Assembly (NCBI GenBank): GCA_006176705.1
Contig: QRFJ01000007.1
Span: 4,762,276 to 4,826,275, forward strand
Length of the DNA: 64,000 nt
Reading direction: 5' to 3'
Source of the DNA: Cocos nucifera
Taxonomy: Eukaryota; Streptophyta; Magnoliopsida; Arecales; Arecaceae
Below the pieces are notes generated by a model, which saw only the letters and a program-made list of their open reading frames with translations, did not search any database and was not told the DNA's origin. Made by a program: the position numbers and the translations under genes. Positions 49,543-62,073 of this stretch are shown here, in pieces (position 1 is the first letter of the stretch; the number at the start of each line of letters is the position of its first letter).

Positions 49543-50760
49543 CTACAACCACGGGATGCCAGTCTCATTCTGCTCAAACTCGACTTCATCTAAAATAGTA
49601 CATTCAACTATAAAGTCGGCTAGTGCTTGAGCCTTGATTGCTGGTCGAGGTCGGTAGTTGATGTCAAACTCTATTAATTCAATAGCCCATTTTGCAATTC
49701 TTTCGGAAGCATCCATTTGATGAAGGATTGCTCTGATCGGCTGATCAGTAAGAAGCATTATAGCATATCTTTGGAAGTAAGGTCAAAATCTTCTTGCTAT
49801 AATCAGAAAAGCATAAGTCAATTTTTCCAACTTTGTATATCTAGTCTCAGCATCTCTTAGGATCTGACTTATATAGTAGACTAATCACTGTACTTTCATC
49901 TTTTCTTTGATTAGGACCACCACCAGCACCATAGGAAAGATCGTGAGGTAGAGAAATAGCTCCTTTCGGATTCGGGTTTGGCTCGTAGGAGGGGCGAACT
50001 GAGGTAGTTCTTGAGCTCGTCGAACGCCTTTTGACATTCTTGAGTCCAGCGAAAATCTTTTAGCTTCTTAAGAATTTAGAAAAAGGGCATGCAGCATTCG
50101 ACCGATCTAGAGACAAAACGATTCAAAGATGCTATCTTCCCGATCAGATGTTGAACTTTCTTAATAGACTTCAGAGCAGTCATCTCCTGGATAGCTCGAA
50201 TTTTCTCTGGGTTGGCCTCGATCTCTTATCTTGAGATCATGAATCCCAAAACTTTTTCTGAGGCTACCCCAAAAGCGTACTTGGTTGAGTTCGGCTTCAT
50301 CTTATATTTTCTGAGCGTATCAAAAGCCTCTTCAAGGTCAGCGATATGATTGACAGTCTTTCAGCTTTTGATCAGTATATTATCGACGTAAACCTTCATA
50401 TTACGGCTGATCTGCTCCTTAACGATTTTATTAACCAAGCATTGATAAGTCGCGCCTGCATTTTTAAGCCCGAATGGCATGACCCTATAGTAGTAAAGAC
50501 CATGGTTAGTAATAAAAGCAGTCTTCTTCTCGTTCTCCGGTGCCATCCGAATTTGATTGTAGCCAAAGAAGGCATCCATAAAGGTGAGGAGCTTATAGCC
50601 TAAAGTCGCATCCATCAGTTGATCGATTCTGAATAAAGGATAGCCATCTTTTGGACAGACCTTGTTTAGCTTCTTAAAGTCGATGCACATCCTGCACTTG
50701 CCGTTGGCTTTCTTGATCAGAACCACATTAGAAATCCAAGTCGGATAGCTGACTTTTCGG
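49543..50760 (-). pseudogene. Tat element reverse transcriptase and RT-linked RNase H, broken
   Basis: The RT section (50361-50726) has VLIKKANGKCRMCIDFKKLN, FMDAFFGYNQI with the first catalytic Asp, MPFGLKNAGATYQ, and YVDN at about 50379-50390 where active enzymes have YVDD. A stop follows shortly after. Homology continues through FDTLRKYKMKPN and YAFGVASEKVLGFMIS (about 50225-50320), a connection region, and the end of the RNase H (49543-49758) with ILHQMDASERIAKWAIEL and ADFIVECT. The changed YVDD box and the stops make it inactive. Confidence 0.88.
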
Positions 50761-51134
50761 ATAAATTCAGCATTGAGAAGCTTGTCGACTTCTTCTGTTA
50801 TTATCTTCTACTTTTCTGGTGCATGGCTTCGAACTCTTTCTTTCACTGGTCGATATTTGGGGTCAATAGCCAGCCGATGTTCCATAACCTCAACGTCGAT
50901 CCCAGGCATATCTATCGGAACCCTGGCGAAGACGTCGATATTCCTCCGTAAGAAGACGATGAGCTGCTCTCGAACTTCATCTTCCAGATTAGAGCCAATT
51001 TATACCATATGCTCCATATTTCCATCATTCAAGGGGATGGTCACAAGATCTTCTAAGGGCTCATCTCGTTCTTCGGCAAAGTCATCACGGACATCTAGCC
51101 CGTCAATAGGATAAGGGTCGAACTGTGCTTCCTT

Positions 51135-51510
51135 TCACAGGGCAATTGAGTAGCAATATCTTGCCAGAGCTTGATCTCTCCTGACCTCTCTAATTCCATA
51201 ACTTATCGAAAACTTCATCTTCAAATAATAAGTGGATACCACCGTCCGAAGTGCATTTAAACTAGGTCGGCCGAGAATTGCGTTGTAAGCGGAGGAAACC
51301 TTTACTACCAAAAAATCTACCTGCACTTTGAATTATTTTGGATATTGCCCAGTAGGTACAGTTAGAGTCATTACACCTTCAACTGGTATTGCAGCGCCAG
51401 TAAAACCTACTAGGAGGAAGTTTATTGGTCTAAGCTAACTATTAGATTTTGATATTTTGGAGAAAGTATCATAAAACAAGACATCAGTCGAACTTTCATT
51501 ATCAACTAGG
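51135..51510 (-). pseudogene. Tat element protease region
   Basis: RRILVDNESSTDVLFY (about 51465-51515) corresponds to the DxGSS active-site loop of gypsy proteases, with Gly replaced by Glu. YNAILGRPSLNALRTVVST (about 51225-51285) is the conserved ILGRP segment that follows. An in-frame break separates the two parts near 51435. Confidence 0.75.
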
Positions 51511-51779
51511 ATGCGACGTATAACATAGTTTATTATATTTAAAGAGACTACAACTGCATCATTGTGTGGGAATTGTACTCCTCGTGCATCTTCCTCGGTG
51601 AAAGTTATGGATTCTTCAGCCCTCCACCTTTTCATCGATCCTTCAGATCCGCTTGTCTCTTCTCGTTGAAGCCCCCCAGAGATAGTGTTGATGATGCTGA
51701 GAGACGGCCGATCTTCTTGTTGTTCCTTCCTCCTTAGTAATTCAGATTGCGGTAGTGCCCTCGATCGATCTTCTCTTAC

Positions 51780-52925
51780 TTCAGACCGATGTCTGAGGAA
51801 TCGACCCAGCCGACCTCTTCTGATGAGCTCCTCGATCTCATCTTTGAGTTGAATGCATTCTTCAGTATCGTGACCGTGGTCACGATGGTAAAGATAGTAT
51901 TTATTAAGATTGTGCTTGTCGGGATGAGTGCGCATCCTTTTTGGCTTAGTTGCTCCTTGATCTCCATCAATACTTACATTTTTGGAGCATTGAGGGGGGC
52001 GTAGTTATGGAAACCTTCTAGGGGGAGAACTTCATCATGCTCTTCTATTGGGGCTTCTTTGACGACGAGCTCGAGGAGGAGTTCGGATTCGCTTGCGCTC
52101 GGAGGAAGTTCATGAGCGCGGTCAAACTTCATTCGACCCACTATCAACTACGAGTTTATTAAATTCGCCCGTCTGTCGCTTTGCTATGGCTTCCTCATCC
52201 TTCAATTTAAAGGTTTTCTCTGTTCGGACATATCCTTCAGCCCAAGCTAGCAGATCGACAAAGTCTCTGGAGTACTTTTTCTCCAAGGAGAATAACAAAT
52301 CATTTTTCTGAAGGCTACCCTTGAGTGCGGCCATTGCAATAGACTGATCCAAGTTTTGGACCTTCAATGCAGCAGCATTAAATCGGATGACATAAGTTCG
52401 GATAGATTTTCTCTCCTTCTACTTGATATGCATCAAGAAATCCAAATCTCGACGTGGACGTCGGCTGCTGATGAAGTGAGCTGTAAACTGATGGCTCATT
52501 TGATCAAATGAGAAGATCGTACCTGACTTCAATATCGATTACCGATTTCTTGCCGCTCCCTTTAAGATGGACGAAAAAGCTCGGCATAAGATGGCGTCTG
52601 GTGTGCCATGGAGCAGCATCATGATTTGAAAGGTCTGAAGGTGATCGACTGGATCAGAGATTCCATCGTAGCTTTCAAATTGGGAAAGTTTAAAGTTTGG
52701 CGGAACAGACTCTTGCATAATCCTTCGAGAAAAAGAAGGATCAGTACAAATATTATTATGTGTGGAGGGAGTATGATGGAGCTCTTCAATCCATTGGCTC
52801 ATTTTTTGGAGCATTTGATTGAGAAGATCTTCATGATCATTGATCTCCAGAGTTTTCTGATGGGATGGGGGCAAAGCTGACCCCAAGGTTGAATCATGAT
52901 TCTGTTTTTCCTTTTCGGAGGTCAT
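51780..52925 (-). pseudogene. Tat element gag, broken
   Basis: Starting at the ATG at 52925, the frame contains FKLSQFESYDGISDPVDHLQ and CRAFSSILKGAAR, the typical retrotransposon gag core, and then breaks near 52539. Homology resumes at LDQSIAMAALKGSLQKNDLL and WAEGYVRTEKTFKLKDEEA (52122-52367). After another break comes a zinc-knuckle-like YYLYHRDHGHDTEECIQLKD (about 51840-51900), in which the first Cys of the usual motif is Tyr. Confidence 0.8.
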
Positions 52926-53289
52926 CGATCGACTAATCCGAATCGACCATTCTTCGATCGGATTATGGGGCTCCGAAAAAGCCTACTCCAGCCGAATTTG
53001 CACCGAAACCTGCCGATGTATGGCCTACACCACCTCTATGAGACCGCGGACTTGTTGGACCTGCAAGTTGAACTGCTCCACATCCACCATGGTTGCAGGT
53101 GGAGCTTGAGTTACCGGAGCTAGAGCGGAAATGGATGTATCTGGACGAAATCTGACTACAAAGATTATTGATCACCGGATCGAAGCTTTTTGAAAGATAT
53201 TTTTTCTGGAAAGAACTCTAAAGAAAAAGAAGAAAGATTGTTGTTGAGCACTCCTTTAAGATTAAGAAAATCTTAGAAACAGAGGGTCC

Positions 53290-53306
53290 TTCCTCTAGCA
53301 CCAATT
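53290..53306 (-). other. Probable primer-binding site of the Tat element
   Basis: Directly inside the 5' LTR the minus strand reads AATTGGTGCTAGAGGAAGG. Its position and its TTGGTGC start suit a tRNA primer site. I could not assign the tRNA. Confidence 0.45.
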
Positions 53307-53307
53307 C

Positions 53308-54091
53308 TGTTGGTGCAAAATTTGATTGATGCCGAATCGAGTTAGAATCGAGGAAGACGAGATCGCCGTCGATGACCTACAAAATAAAATTTCATCCGGA
53401 GTCGGTGGTGGTGGCTTCAGTAAGACCCTCTGACGATCAAGTCAGCTCTTCTGACCAACAGAAATGGAGTGCTCAGCAAAGAGTTCGGCAGAATTTTCGA
53501 AAGGAGAAGAGAGCTTAGAGAAAACGTATCTAGAGGATCCCTTTTTATAGACGGAGCTTGTTGTAACTATCCGATAGTGGAGTTGCCTGTAGCAGACTGA
53601 TAAATAACAGTCGTAACCGTCCTGATAAATGACAGTCGTAACCGTCTTGATAAATGTCAATCGTAATCATCCTAATAAATGATAATCATAACTGTCCTGA
53701 TAAATGATAATTGTAACCATTCAGTATTGGGATCGCATGTAGGAATCCATCTGAAGAAAAAGTCTGGAAGGAGTTCGGCTCCTATAGAAATCCGATAGAA
53801 GAAGAAGTCCGAAAGAAGTTCGGCTCCTAGAGAAATCTGACCGCTGGAGTAATCCGGAAAGAATTCGGCTCCTAGAGAAATTCGACTGCTGGAGTAATTC
53901 GGAAGGTGTTCGACCGCTGGAGGAAGTCCAAATGCTTAAAGAAGTTCGGCTAGGGTTCGACCACTGGAGTGAGTTCGGGATAGATTCAACCGTTGAAGAA
54001 GAATTTTCGATCGAAGCTCTTTCATGATTATCGGTTGCATTAGGCTAAGCATTAGATTAGACTTCGATGGGAGCATGATTTATCTCCAATA
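53308..54091 (-). repeat. 5' LTR of the Tat element
   Basis: It pairs with 45405-46199 and contains a minus-strand TATA box (about 53541-53549) and the same internal ~24 bp tandem repeats (about 53600-53725). Over the first ~305 aligned bases I count about 34 differences from the other LTR, nearly all transitions. That marks an insertion of some age. Confidence 0.9.
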
Positions 54092-56741
54092 ATTATCAAT
54101 TCATGATTGAAAGATGTGGCTTTTACAAATAGAATTCCCTTTACGACTCTTAACCTTTTTTTTAAAAACTAAAAATAAAATAGAAAAGGAAATATTTTTA
54201 TTGGCGTCCATGCAGCCTATATTTGAACACCAGGATCATGCCAAATAGTAATATGCTAGTGCACCAGTTCAATTGATTTTTCGGTATTTACACGCTGGCA
54301 AAATACTTGGAAATGGGAACCATATGGGGATGAAAAGATTCATTACGTGGTGATGCTATCATTGTAGACTTTATTAGTTATGTATGAACTCAACACTTAT
54401 CGATTCATTTATGGGTTCAATTAATTGATCAAACTGCCACTAAATTCTACATCCTTGACAAAGTAGGTTTTTTTTAAGAGAGAAAATGGGTCTTCCATTG
54501 TTTCATCTAATGGAGAACATGAAATGAAAAAGTAATTAGTCAGCGGCTATAGAATCCCAAATTTTAATATCTTGAGAAAATACAGAAACGTCCGATCAAC
54601 TTTAAGTTAGTTTTATTTATATTTTTTATTTAAAAAACTAATTTAATATTTTTTAAAATAAAATAGATGTAAGTAAAATTGATTTAAAATTGATGGGACG
54701 TGCCTATAATTTTTCATAATATCTTTAATTAAATTCTTCAATAAAAATGAGATATTTTAAATATTTCTTGACTTCTTTTGGGTCAGACTTTTTTTTTTTT
54801 TTTTTAATTTGATAGATTTTGGATCAGATTTCACTAGATAGCCATGTCAACTAAATTCACCTCAACTTAAGATTTTCTATTAGTAGAATAACTATAATAA
54901 TTAATCATTAAAAGATAAAAAACGATTATATTTATGACATGTGCCGCATCTTTCTTTGCTTTTGAGTCCAGCATTCGAACTTGTGCTCCCCTCCTCCACC
55001 GTTGCCACATAGGTATCAAATTTTAATTCAAAAATATTAAAAAATCCTCCATCACGCTTTGACCAAGTTTTTTTAATATTGCTAGAATTTTATGGAACTG
55101 ATCTAGGCAAAAACTATATCTAAGGATTTATTTGGATGATTGAACCAAAAATTTAATAAAATTTATAGATTAAGACAATACAATAATAAAAAAATATTAA
55201 ATTAGAGATTAGCGCTAAGCCTATGTCTACAACCATCGACGACTATCTTTTATACAGGCTATCTCAAATCCTATAGAAAAAAAAAAAAAAAAGATCTTAG
55301 TAGGCCATTTTTTCATCTTATGGGATTCGGGCCAGCACATTTTAAAGGCTCTTGAGTGTATAAGTCTAGTCTAGATTTTTTTTTTCTAATTTACAAACCC
55401 GTGAATCACATGAGATTTTTGTCCTGGATTTCCAAATAGGCCCTAAAACTTTTGATTAAGTTTGACCCGATAAACCAATTGAAGATAATTGAAATTAGAT
55501 GCACGATTAGCTAGAACTTTCATGTAAACAAAGGGAAGGAGATCTATTTTATACTTGACAAATACTTATATGCAATTGGACAATTGGTCCCATTTCATGT
55601 GGAATGAATAGATAAATTCTTGCTCATCATTCGAGCGATATATCAATTGTTTGATCCATTAAAGTTTTTCTTTATTTAATCTGTTTTACTTTATGAACCT
55701 TCAATATTTGAAATGCGCAGCACTGTTTATTGGTGAAGATAAAAATGTTAGGGACACGTGAATCCTACACCTAGTAATTTGCATGGTAATTATGGAAAAA
55801 ATATTAAAATTTCTTTCTTTTTTTAAGGGTTTGGAATCAAGGAGAGACTGAGGGATACAGGACGTGCCCCAAGCCATCTCCTGGTATTCGTCCAGGCCCA
55901 CTGAGCCTAAAACTAAATGCTGAAGCGATACAGGCATCTTGTCACTTCCATATCAAATAGGAAAGCCCAAAAGGAAGCTATAATCTATATGGGCCGAATG
56001 GTCCTTCCTGCTGAAAACTCTAATTCGCGGAGTCAACACAACTGCCGACTTCTTCTCACATCAATCTCTCTCTTTTCCACCATGGAATTCTCCAACAACT
56101 TTACCGTCTCTCTGCCAATCAAATGTGGGCTTTATGCATTTATATGTGCCTTCGCAAACGACAAAGCTGTCTCAATTTAATTTTCCTGTTTTTTCTTTTT
56201 CGTGTCTGCTTTAAAATTGATGGAGAATTTTCAAATAAAGTGCATAGGCTCTGGTGGCATCTTTCATGCTAAAGAATGGTTGTTCTTCTTTCATGATGTG
56301 AACTATTGGACCATACATCACATACATCTAAAATGATTGATTTGAAAGCAATCCAAACTTCAGTCATCCAGCTGCACAGATCTTGATATAATCCAATGAT
56401 GGATTTGTGGGAAGGAAGGTGAATCTTTCTTTTCGAATAATTTCGGTGGGTGAGAAAGGATTTCTTCTTTTTATAATATAAATGGAGGCTAAGGTTACTT
56501 GAAATTAAGCCATGGGATCTCCTTCTCGTGAAAGAAGGATTCACTTCCCTTTGCACGAATCTACTGTTGAATGGTGCAATAATTGCTTATGCATAGATAG
56601 AAAGATTCGGATTGCTTTGAGAGCATGCGGAGCATGATTCAAGGGGCCACATCAAGGCCAAAAAAAAATCAATCATACTTCCGCATGAAAGATACATCCA
56701 GAACGCTTCAACCATTGGCCACCAGAAATCTTAACTAATTC

Positions 56742-56774
<33 letters not shown>

Positions 56775-58436
56775 AAAGCTTTACAAAAAGAAACTTACAA
56801 AGTAGCGTAGAATGTTAAGAAACAACAGCAGAAAATGGACGGATTTTGCATAGATTTATTTAGTTAGCTGGAAAGTCCAAATCTTTTTCATTTTCCATGG
56901 GCAAACAAGGGACCCATCTTTTGGAAGGGAGTTAGATATATAAAACTAAAGTTTCCACAGGAGTGAGCGCGTACAGTAGTGTGAATCACCACCTCCAACC
57001 TCGCACTCTTCAGGCATCCCATGGTGGGTGCGTGCGGTATCCGAAACTGGGCCACCAACCAACGCTATTCCGGGGTCGACGCACAGTTGGTCATCAACAG
57101 CTCGCTCTCCCCTTCACCAATGGGAGCTCTCCAATCTTGACCAGATGGCTTCTGCGTGCATCATCATGCCTTTTATTTGGGCGAGAAATGTACGACTTCG
57201 ACTCGAAGAAAGGAAAACGTAGTTCCGTTCATGCTGGTAGCTTCTCATATTTAATTATGTAGCAACTCTGCCACGGTCTATACGCTTTTACGACCAGAGT
57301 CTAAAGTGGAGCAAGCTCCAAGATATATACCAAGGTCATTACGTCTATTATAATTTTGACCAGCTGAGCCCAAAAACAAGTGCATGGGATTATTTCACAC
57401 AGATGCAAGACCTCCCAATGGTCATTCATTGCCGGTTTCAAAGTTTCTTGGCAGGAAGGGAAAGCGTTCCCCGGATCGCAAGCAGCTGCAGTCAAAGTTT
57501 CAGCTGGCAGACTTTAGCGTTTGTAATTTTTTTGTTTCCTGGAGGGTTGGTAAAATCGCTTACGCATGGTCCAAGCTGCCAAAGTTGATCTCTCGTAGAA
57601 AAGGTCCAGTGTTTTGTTAAAATTTATTTTTATGATCTAAATAATTATTTATGTATAAGTTTTATCTCCTGATTTAATTTTATGAAGGAGAAGGAGGAAA
57701 GAAAAAGAAAAAACATTCGTGGCAATCTCTAACAAGTCGATTTTCAGTTTGGCTGCATGCATGCCAGGAAGCACTGCAGCAATCGTACATACTTTAATAA
57801 TATTATTGTTTACGATGGTCTAATTTTTCTTGATCGATAAAATAATAATTCGATATATTTCTGGATGTATGGTTATATGTGACATCAGAGCACCATGCAT
57901 GATTCATATCCCATGATCGTGCAAATCAAGGCCATGGGTGGATGGGTTTTATTCAGAATTTATCTTTAATTCCTCCATGATTAGGTTCCACGTTTTTAGT
58001 GAGCATTGTCATTTGAGAGTTTTATTTTCAACCAGCACCAACATATAGCTTGAAGTCCAAGTTCGAAACCTTTATGATGCACATTGTTCACTATAGTGTT
58101 ATACAACTTCGAATAGCTGCTACATCATCCGTTTTAAAAATGGGCAGCATCTCCAAAACTAAATATATACGTACGTGTTTAATGGTAAATACGGTACAAG
58201 CCCATTAAAAGCAGATCGAAGCAGCAGCGATCCAATACTAGTTAATTAGCCCTACTAATTATCCACAGTACTGATATAATTTTCCAAACTCACTCTGCCG
58301 TACGTAACCTGGATAGAGTACCGTCGATGCGTGTGGTGGTACTGATAGCCATGCATGTATACCAGAATCCGCGTCATCATATCCAGGGTACTGGTATACG
58401 TGGAAGCGTGCGGCTCGTGTGGGTGGGTGGAAGGAC

Positions 58437-58465
58437 AAGCATGTGCATGTGCATGTGCATGTGCA
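58437..58465. repeat. (GCATGT)n short tandem repeat
   Basis: Four and a half copies of the hexamer GCATGT in a GC-richer patch. Confidence 0.85.
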
Positions 58466-59939
58466 GTATAAGAATTCGAGGGAATATATTCAACGAGACA
58501 AAAGGAAAAAACGAGAGGAAGTGATGGAGACGTGTGATGTGGACCAACGTGGTCGTCAGTCGTCGTGCAGGACCGATGAGGTCAAATTATGGAGGGATCC
58601 GGTCTTTGGCTCCCACTGATCACGCGGCCGTCCCTTCACTTTGGTCGCCGACGGACAACTGCAGACGCGGGGTGAGAGCTTGTGCAATTTCCGGCCCTCG
58701 TGCTTTCCCACCGCAGCACATGGACTCGGTTACATTGTAACCTATCACCAAGTACTTCATGAAATTAGTGGAGAACTCCCTCTTTCTTTCCTTCATGATT
58801 CAATATTCGATTAATATTCTAAGATTAGTATTTGGCAGCAAGTTAGATTTTTGGCGAGTTATTGAAATGTATAGGTTAATCGTCCTAGCATTTTATCATG
58901 TACATGCCTATGTTTTGGTAGTCTTTTTTCTTTCTTAAAAAAAAAAGAAAAAAAAAAAGATAGGTGAAGTCCAATAAATGCAATAGCACCTTTTAAACAA
59001 TTTCTATCGCGGATTGGTCTAAAAACTTCTTGGTATGACCATGGAGTCAACGTTTAATAATTACTGCTGCTTGTTAATACATTATTAATGTATTTTCTAA
59101 TGCTATTCATTCTTATCATTGGATTTATAAATATGGTAGTGTGATAGAATTATATTGGTCATTATATAGTTCATATTATGCTTTGAATATTAAAAAAATT
59201 AGCAAAATAATAAAAAAAAGAATATCCTCGGTATTGGTAACTTTTTTGCCTCGACAAATTGCAAATCGCCGCACGTCTAACATTGAAGAGATCCATTATA
59301 CTTAGATAAGAGCGTAGATTGCTCGGGCTTTCCTGTTGCACTAATAAAATAGTCGAGCTTTCCATTACCAAAACGGAATTACGGTACTTATGAATAAATA
59401 AATAACGCTTTAGCTTTACAGCAATTCAAATAAATCACTGTAATACTTTGAAACAATTTGAGCCAAGATCTTAGTTATTAAAGCATCAAGATCTTATGCT
59501 AATAAACACTCTAAAAGGTGAGATAAACAGCGCAAGACCCCATTCGAGCACGTACTAGAAGAAAAAGGCTATTATTTCAAATATTCTAGAAATCTTTGCT
59601 GACTCTGAGGCTGCTTTCCAAAGAAAAGTAAGAAAGAGAAGAAAAAAAAAAAAAGGAAAAAAGCAAGAAAGAGAAGACGTGCGTTTGGATTCATGTCCCC
59701 ATTTCGGTGGACACTTTAAATAGTAACCTACCTTTTTAGAACTGGCACGCTCTTAAAACAGCAACCCACTTTTTTAAAAACAGGTCATTCAACTCAACCC
59801 GCGCGTACCTAATCGGGTCCCTTCGCCATTTTTTCTCTTTTTACCGCCTTGTAAAACCCCTCGGCCGGACAAATTGTTTCTTTGTCGTCTTTCAACTCCT
59901 GGAACTCTCATGTCTTCCCTCCTCCGATCTTTTTCCTCC

Positions 59940-60660
59940 CGTTTGATTCACGAAAATAAATAAATAAATAAATAAATTATTTTTAAAAAATAAAATTTTA
60001 ATATGCTTGATTGATCGTAAAAAAAAAAAATTAATTAAAAAATAATTTATTTTTTTTATTAAATATTATTTTTAAAAAAATTATATAAAATATTCATTAT
60101 ATCTTTAATGAATACAAAATCATACATTTTTTCATAAACTTTAAATAAATAATAATATTATATTTATATTAATATAAAAATAATATTAATATATTATAAT
60201 ATGACGTTTAGATCATAATAAATTATTATATTAATACAATATTAATATTTTAATATAATAAATTTATTAATATCTTAATAAATATAATATAATATTATAA
60301 ATATTGATATATTAATATAAATACTATATTAATGTTAATAAAAATATTATATTAGTATAAATATTAAAATATCATAAAGATTATAATATTAATATTTATT
60401 TTAATTTTATATTTATATAAATATTTAATAATATTAATATAATATTATATTATCATTATTCAATATTTTATCCTAATCATTCATGATATTTTATAAAATT
60501 TTAATCATAAATTTTAAAAAAAATATTTCGAAAAAAAAAAAAGCATCACCATTTTTCATCCTATAAAAAATGTCAAAACGCAACTTCTCAATAGATTGAA
60601 GTGGCTTTTCCAAGAAAAAAAATTTTTCATTCTCTTTTTTCTGAAAACTTCAACTAAACA
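59940..60660. mobile_element. Possible AT-rich MITE-like element
   Basis: The left edge GTTTGATTCACGAAAA and, as complement, the right edge GTTTAGTTGAAGTTTTC resemble each other and bound an extremely AT-rich core. No clear target duplication was found, so this is a weak call. Confidence 0.25.
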
Positions 60661-61480
60661 AAAAAACTTTCATTTTCTTCCTCCAACTAAAAAGGCATGG
60701 TAAATACTTTTAATCAGATTTCATTGACAAGGATTGTTATCTTAGTCGCTTGTTCGATTTGGTGATGGTATTTCTATTTATTTACATAGGAACAGATGAG
60801 GGTATGGGACTCTCACATTCTTTCGCATTCTTTCTAAAATAATTTTAACCTATATCTCTATAGTTTATCATCATGTGTTGTGTTTGTATGTCGAGTTCAT
60901 GCTGGCTTTGACGTTTCTACGGACGTGCTTTCACATTATTCAATCTAATTGGTCTTCTTCTCACCATGGCCGCGTGCGGTGACCGGAAAGAAGCGGCCTA
61001 AAACACATTGGAGATTCGATCTATAGTCAGACAGTATATATGAATTGATCTTTGAACTCGTAGATTGTTGCTATATAATATAGTTCACCAAAGCGAAAGT
61101 TTTGCTCTTTAAATTTTTTTTAATAAAATAAGATATTAAATCAATCTAGTAAAAGAATTTCTGTGTGAATTAGAAATAAAATATACAAAAAAATCTGAAG
61201 AAAATTTCAAAGCAGCAGCCCAAAAAATTATTCCTGTATGGTGAGCATTTGGAGGCATTTGGATTTTTTTTTTTTTTTAAGAAAATGAAACCCTCTTCCC
61301 ACCAGCGGGACCTATCACAACGTGTATCACGTATTATAATCATGGGTATACTTTGGTGACTGCAAGCCTGGCATTAGCTACGGTCCTTAGTTGAATGAAG
61401 TGGGCCACAGACGTGTGATGGAGCAACAGTGTTTTAAGGTGGTTACACTTCTAGACGTACCAACTAAATCAAATAACGAC

Positions 61481-61497
61481 ATATATATATATATATA

Positions 61498-61561
<64 letters not shown>
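61481..61561. repeat. (AT)n microsatellite
   Basis: An AT dinucleotide run of about 80 bases, interrupted once near 61499-61501. Confidence 0.95.
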
Positions 61562-61565
<4 letters not shown>

Positions 61566-62073
61566 CCTTTGTTATATTAATTCGATACGATGCATGTTTG
61601 TTGGTACGAGTTCCTTTCAAATGACTCCATCATTGTCCTGCTTGCTTCAAAACCATGTGGTTAATTCACCTAGCATTACCGTTGCAATCATTAAAAATAA
61701 ATAAAACAACTATAAATTTGTCAGTATCATGAGGATGTAGGCTGGGCTGATGTACGGTACTTGTCTTAATTCAATTTAGGGAGATAAGGTAGCAGACACC
61801 AGCCTCCAGCTTGTTTGTATTAGAGTGAGAACACGCGTGATGGTCTGTATTAAGGTCGGTGCTGTCGCACCTCACACTTCCATCCAAATTTAAGAACCGA
61901 CTCATGAGGAAACCAAAATAAATTTTTTTTTAAAAAAAAAAAAATCCGGCCTAGCCCAAGCTTTTAGCCACAGAGATAGGTTGAGAGTAACTGCCATCCG
62001 ACACTTGGCATGTTTGAGACGTTAATGAACACCTTGTCAATATGAAAGATTACAAAATATATATATATATATA

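Larger units (their letters stand above)
45405..54091 (-). mobile_element. Full-length, decayed Ty3/gypsy retrotransposon of the Tat lineage
   Basis: Two LTRs of about 790 bases (45405-46199 and 53308-54091) bound 7.1 kb. ATTAT flanks the element at 45400-45404 and 54092-54096, so it is one intact insertion. Read on the minus strand the order is 5' LTR, primer-site region, gag, protease, reverse transcriptase, RNase H, a second RNase H, integrase, a long 3' region of tandem repeats, 3' LTR. A second, archaeal-type RNase H between the first and the integrase defines the Tat clade of plant gypsy elements (Ogre, Retand and relatives). Many stops, frameshifts and altered catalytic residues show it is inactive. 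LTR ends are TGTTGG...CCAATA on the plus strand, so the sense left end is TA rather than TG. Confidence 0.92.
54097..62056. other. Intergenic region, no supported gene
   Basis: It is AT-rich overall, with poly-A or poly-T runs (54790-54806, 56743-56770) and a GC-richer stretch at 56940-57600 whose open frames (up to 99 codons) match no family I know. There is a second GC-richer stretch at 58300-58740, a block of about 90% A+T at 59950-60500, and an AT run at 61481-61561. I see no splice-consistent coding pattern on either strand. Confidence 0.55.

Noticed and set aside
56963..57620. Cluster of open frames up to 99 codons in a GC-richer stretch
   Set aside because: Frames overlap on one strand, lack similarity to anything I know and show no splice or promoter support.
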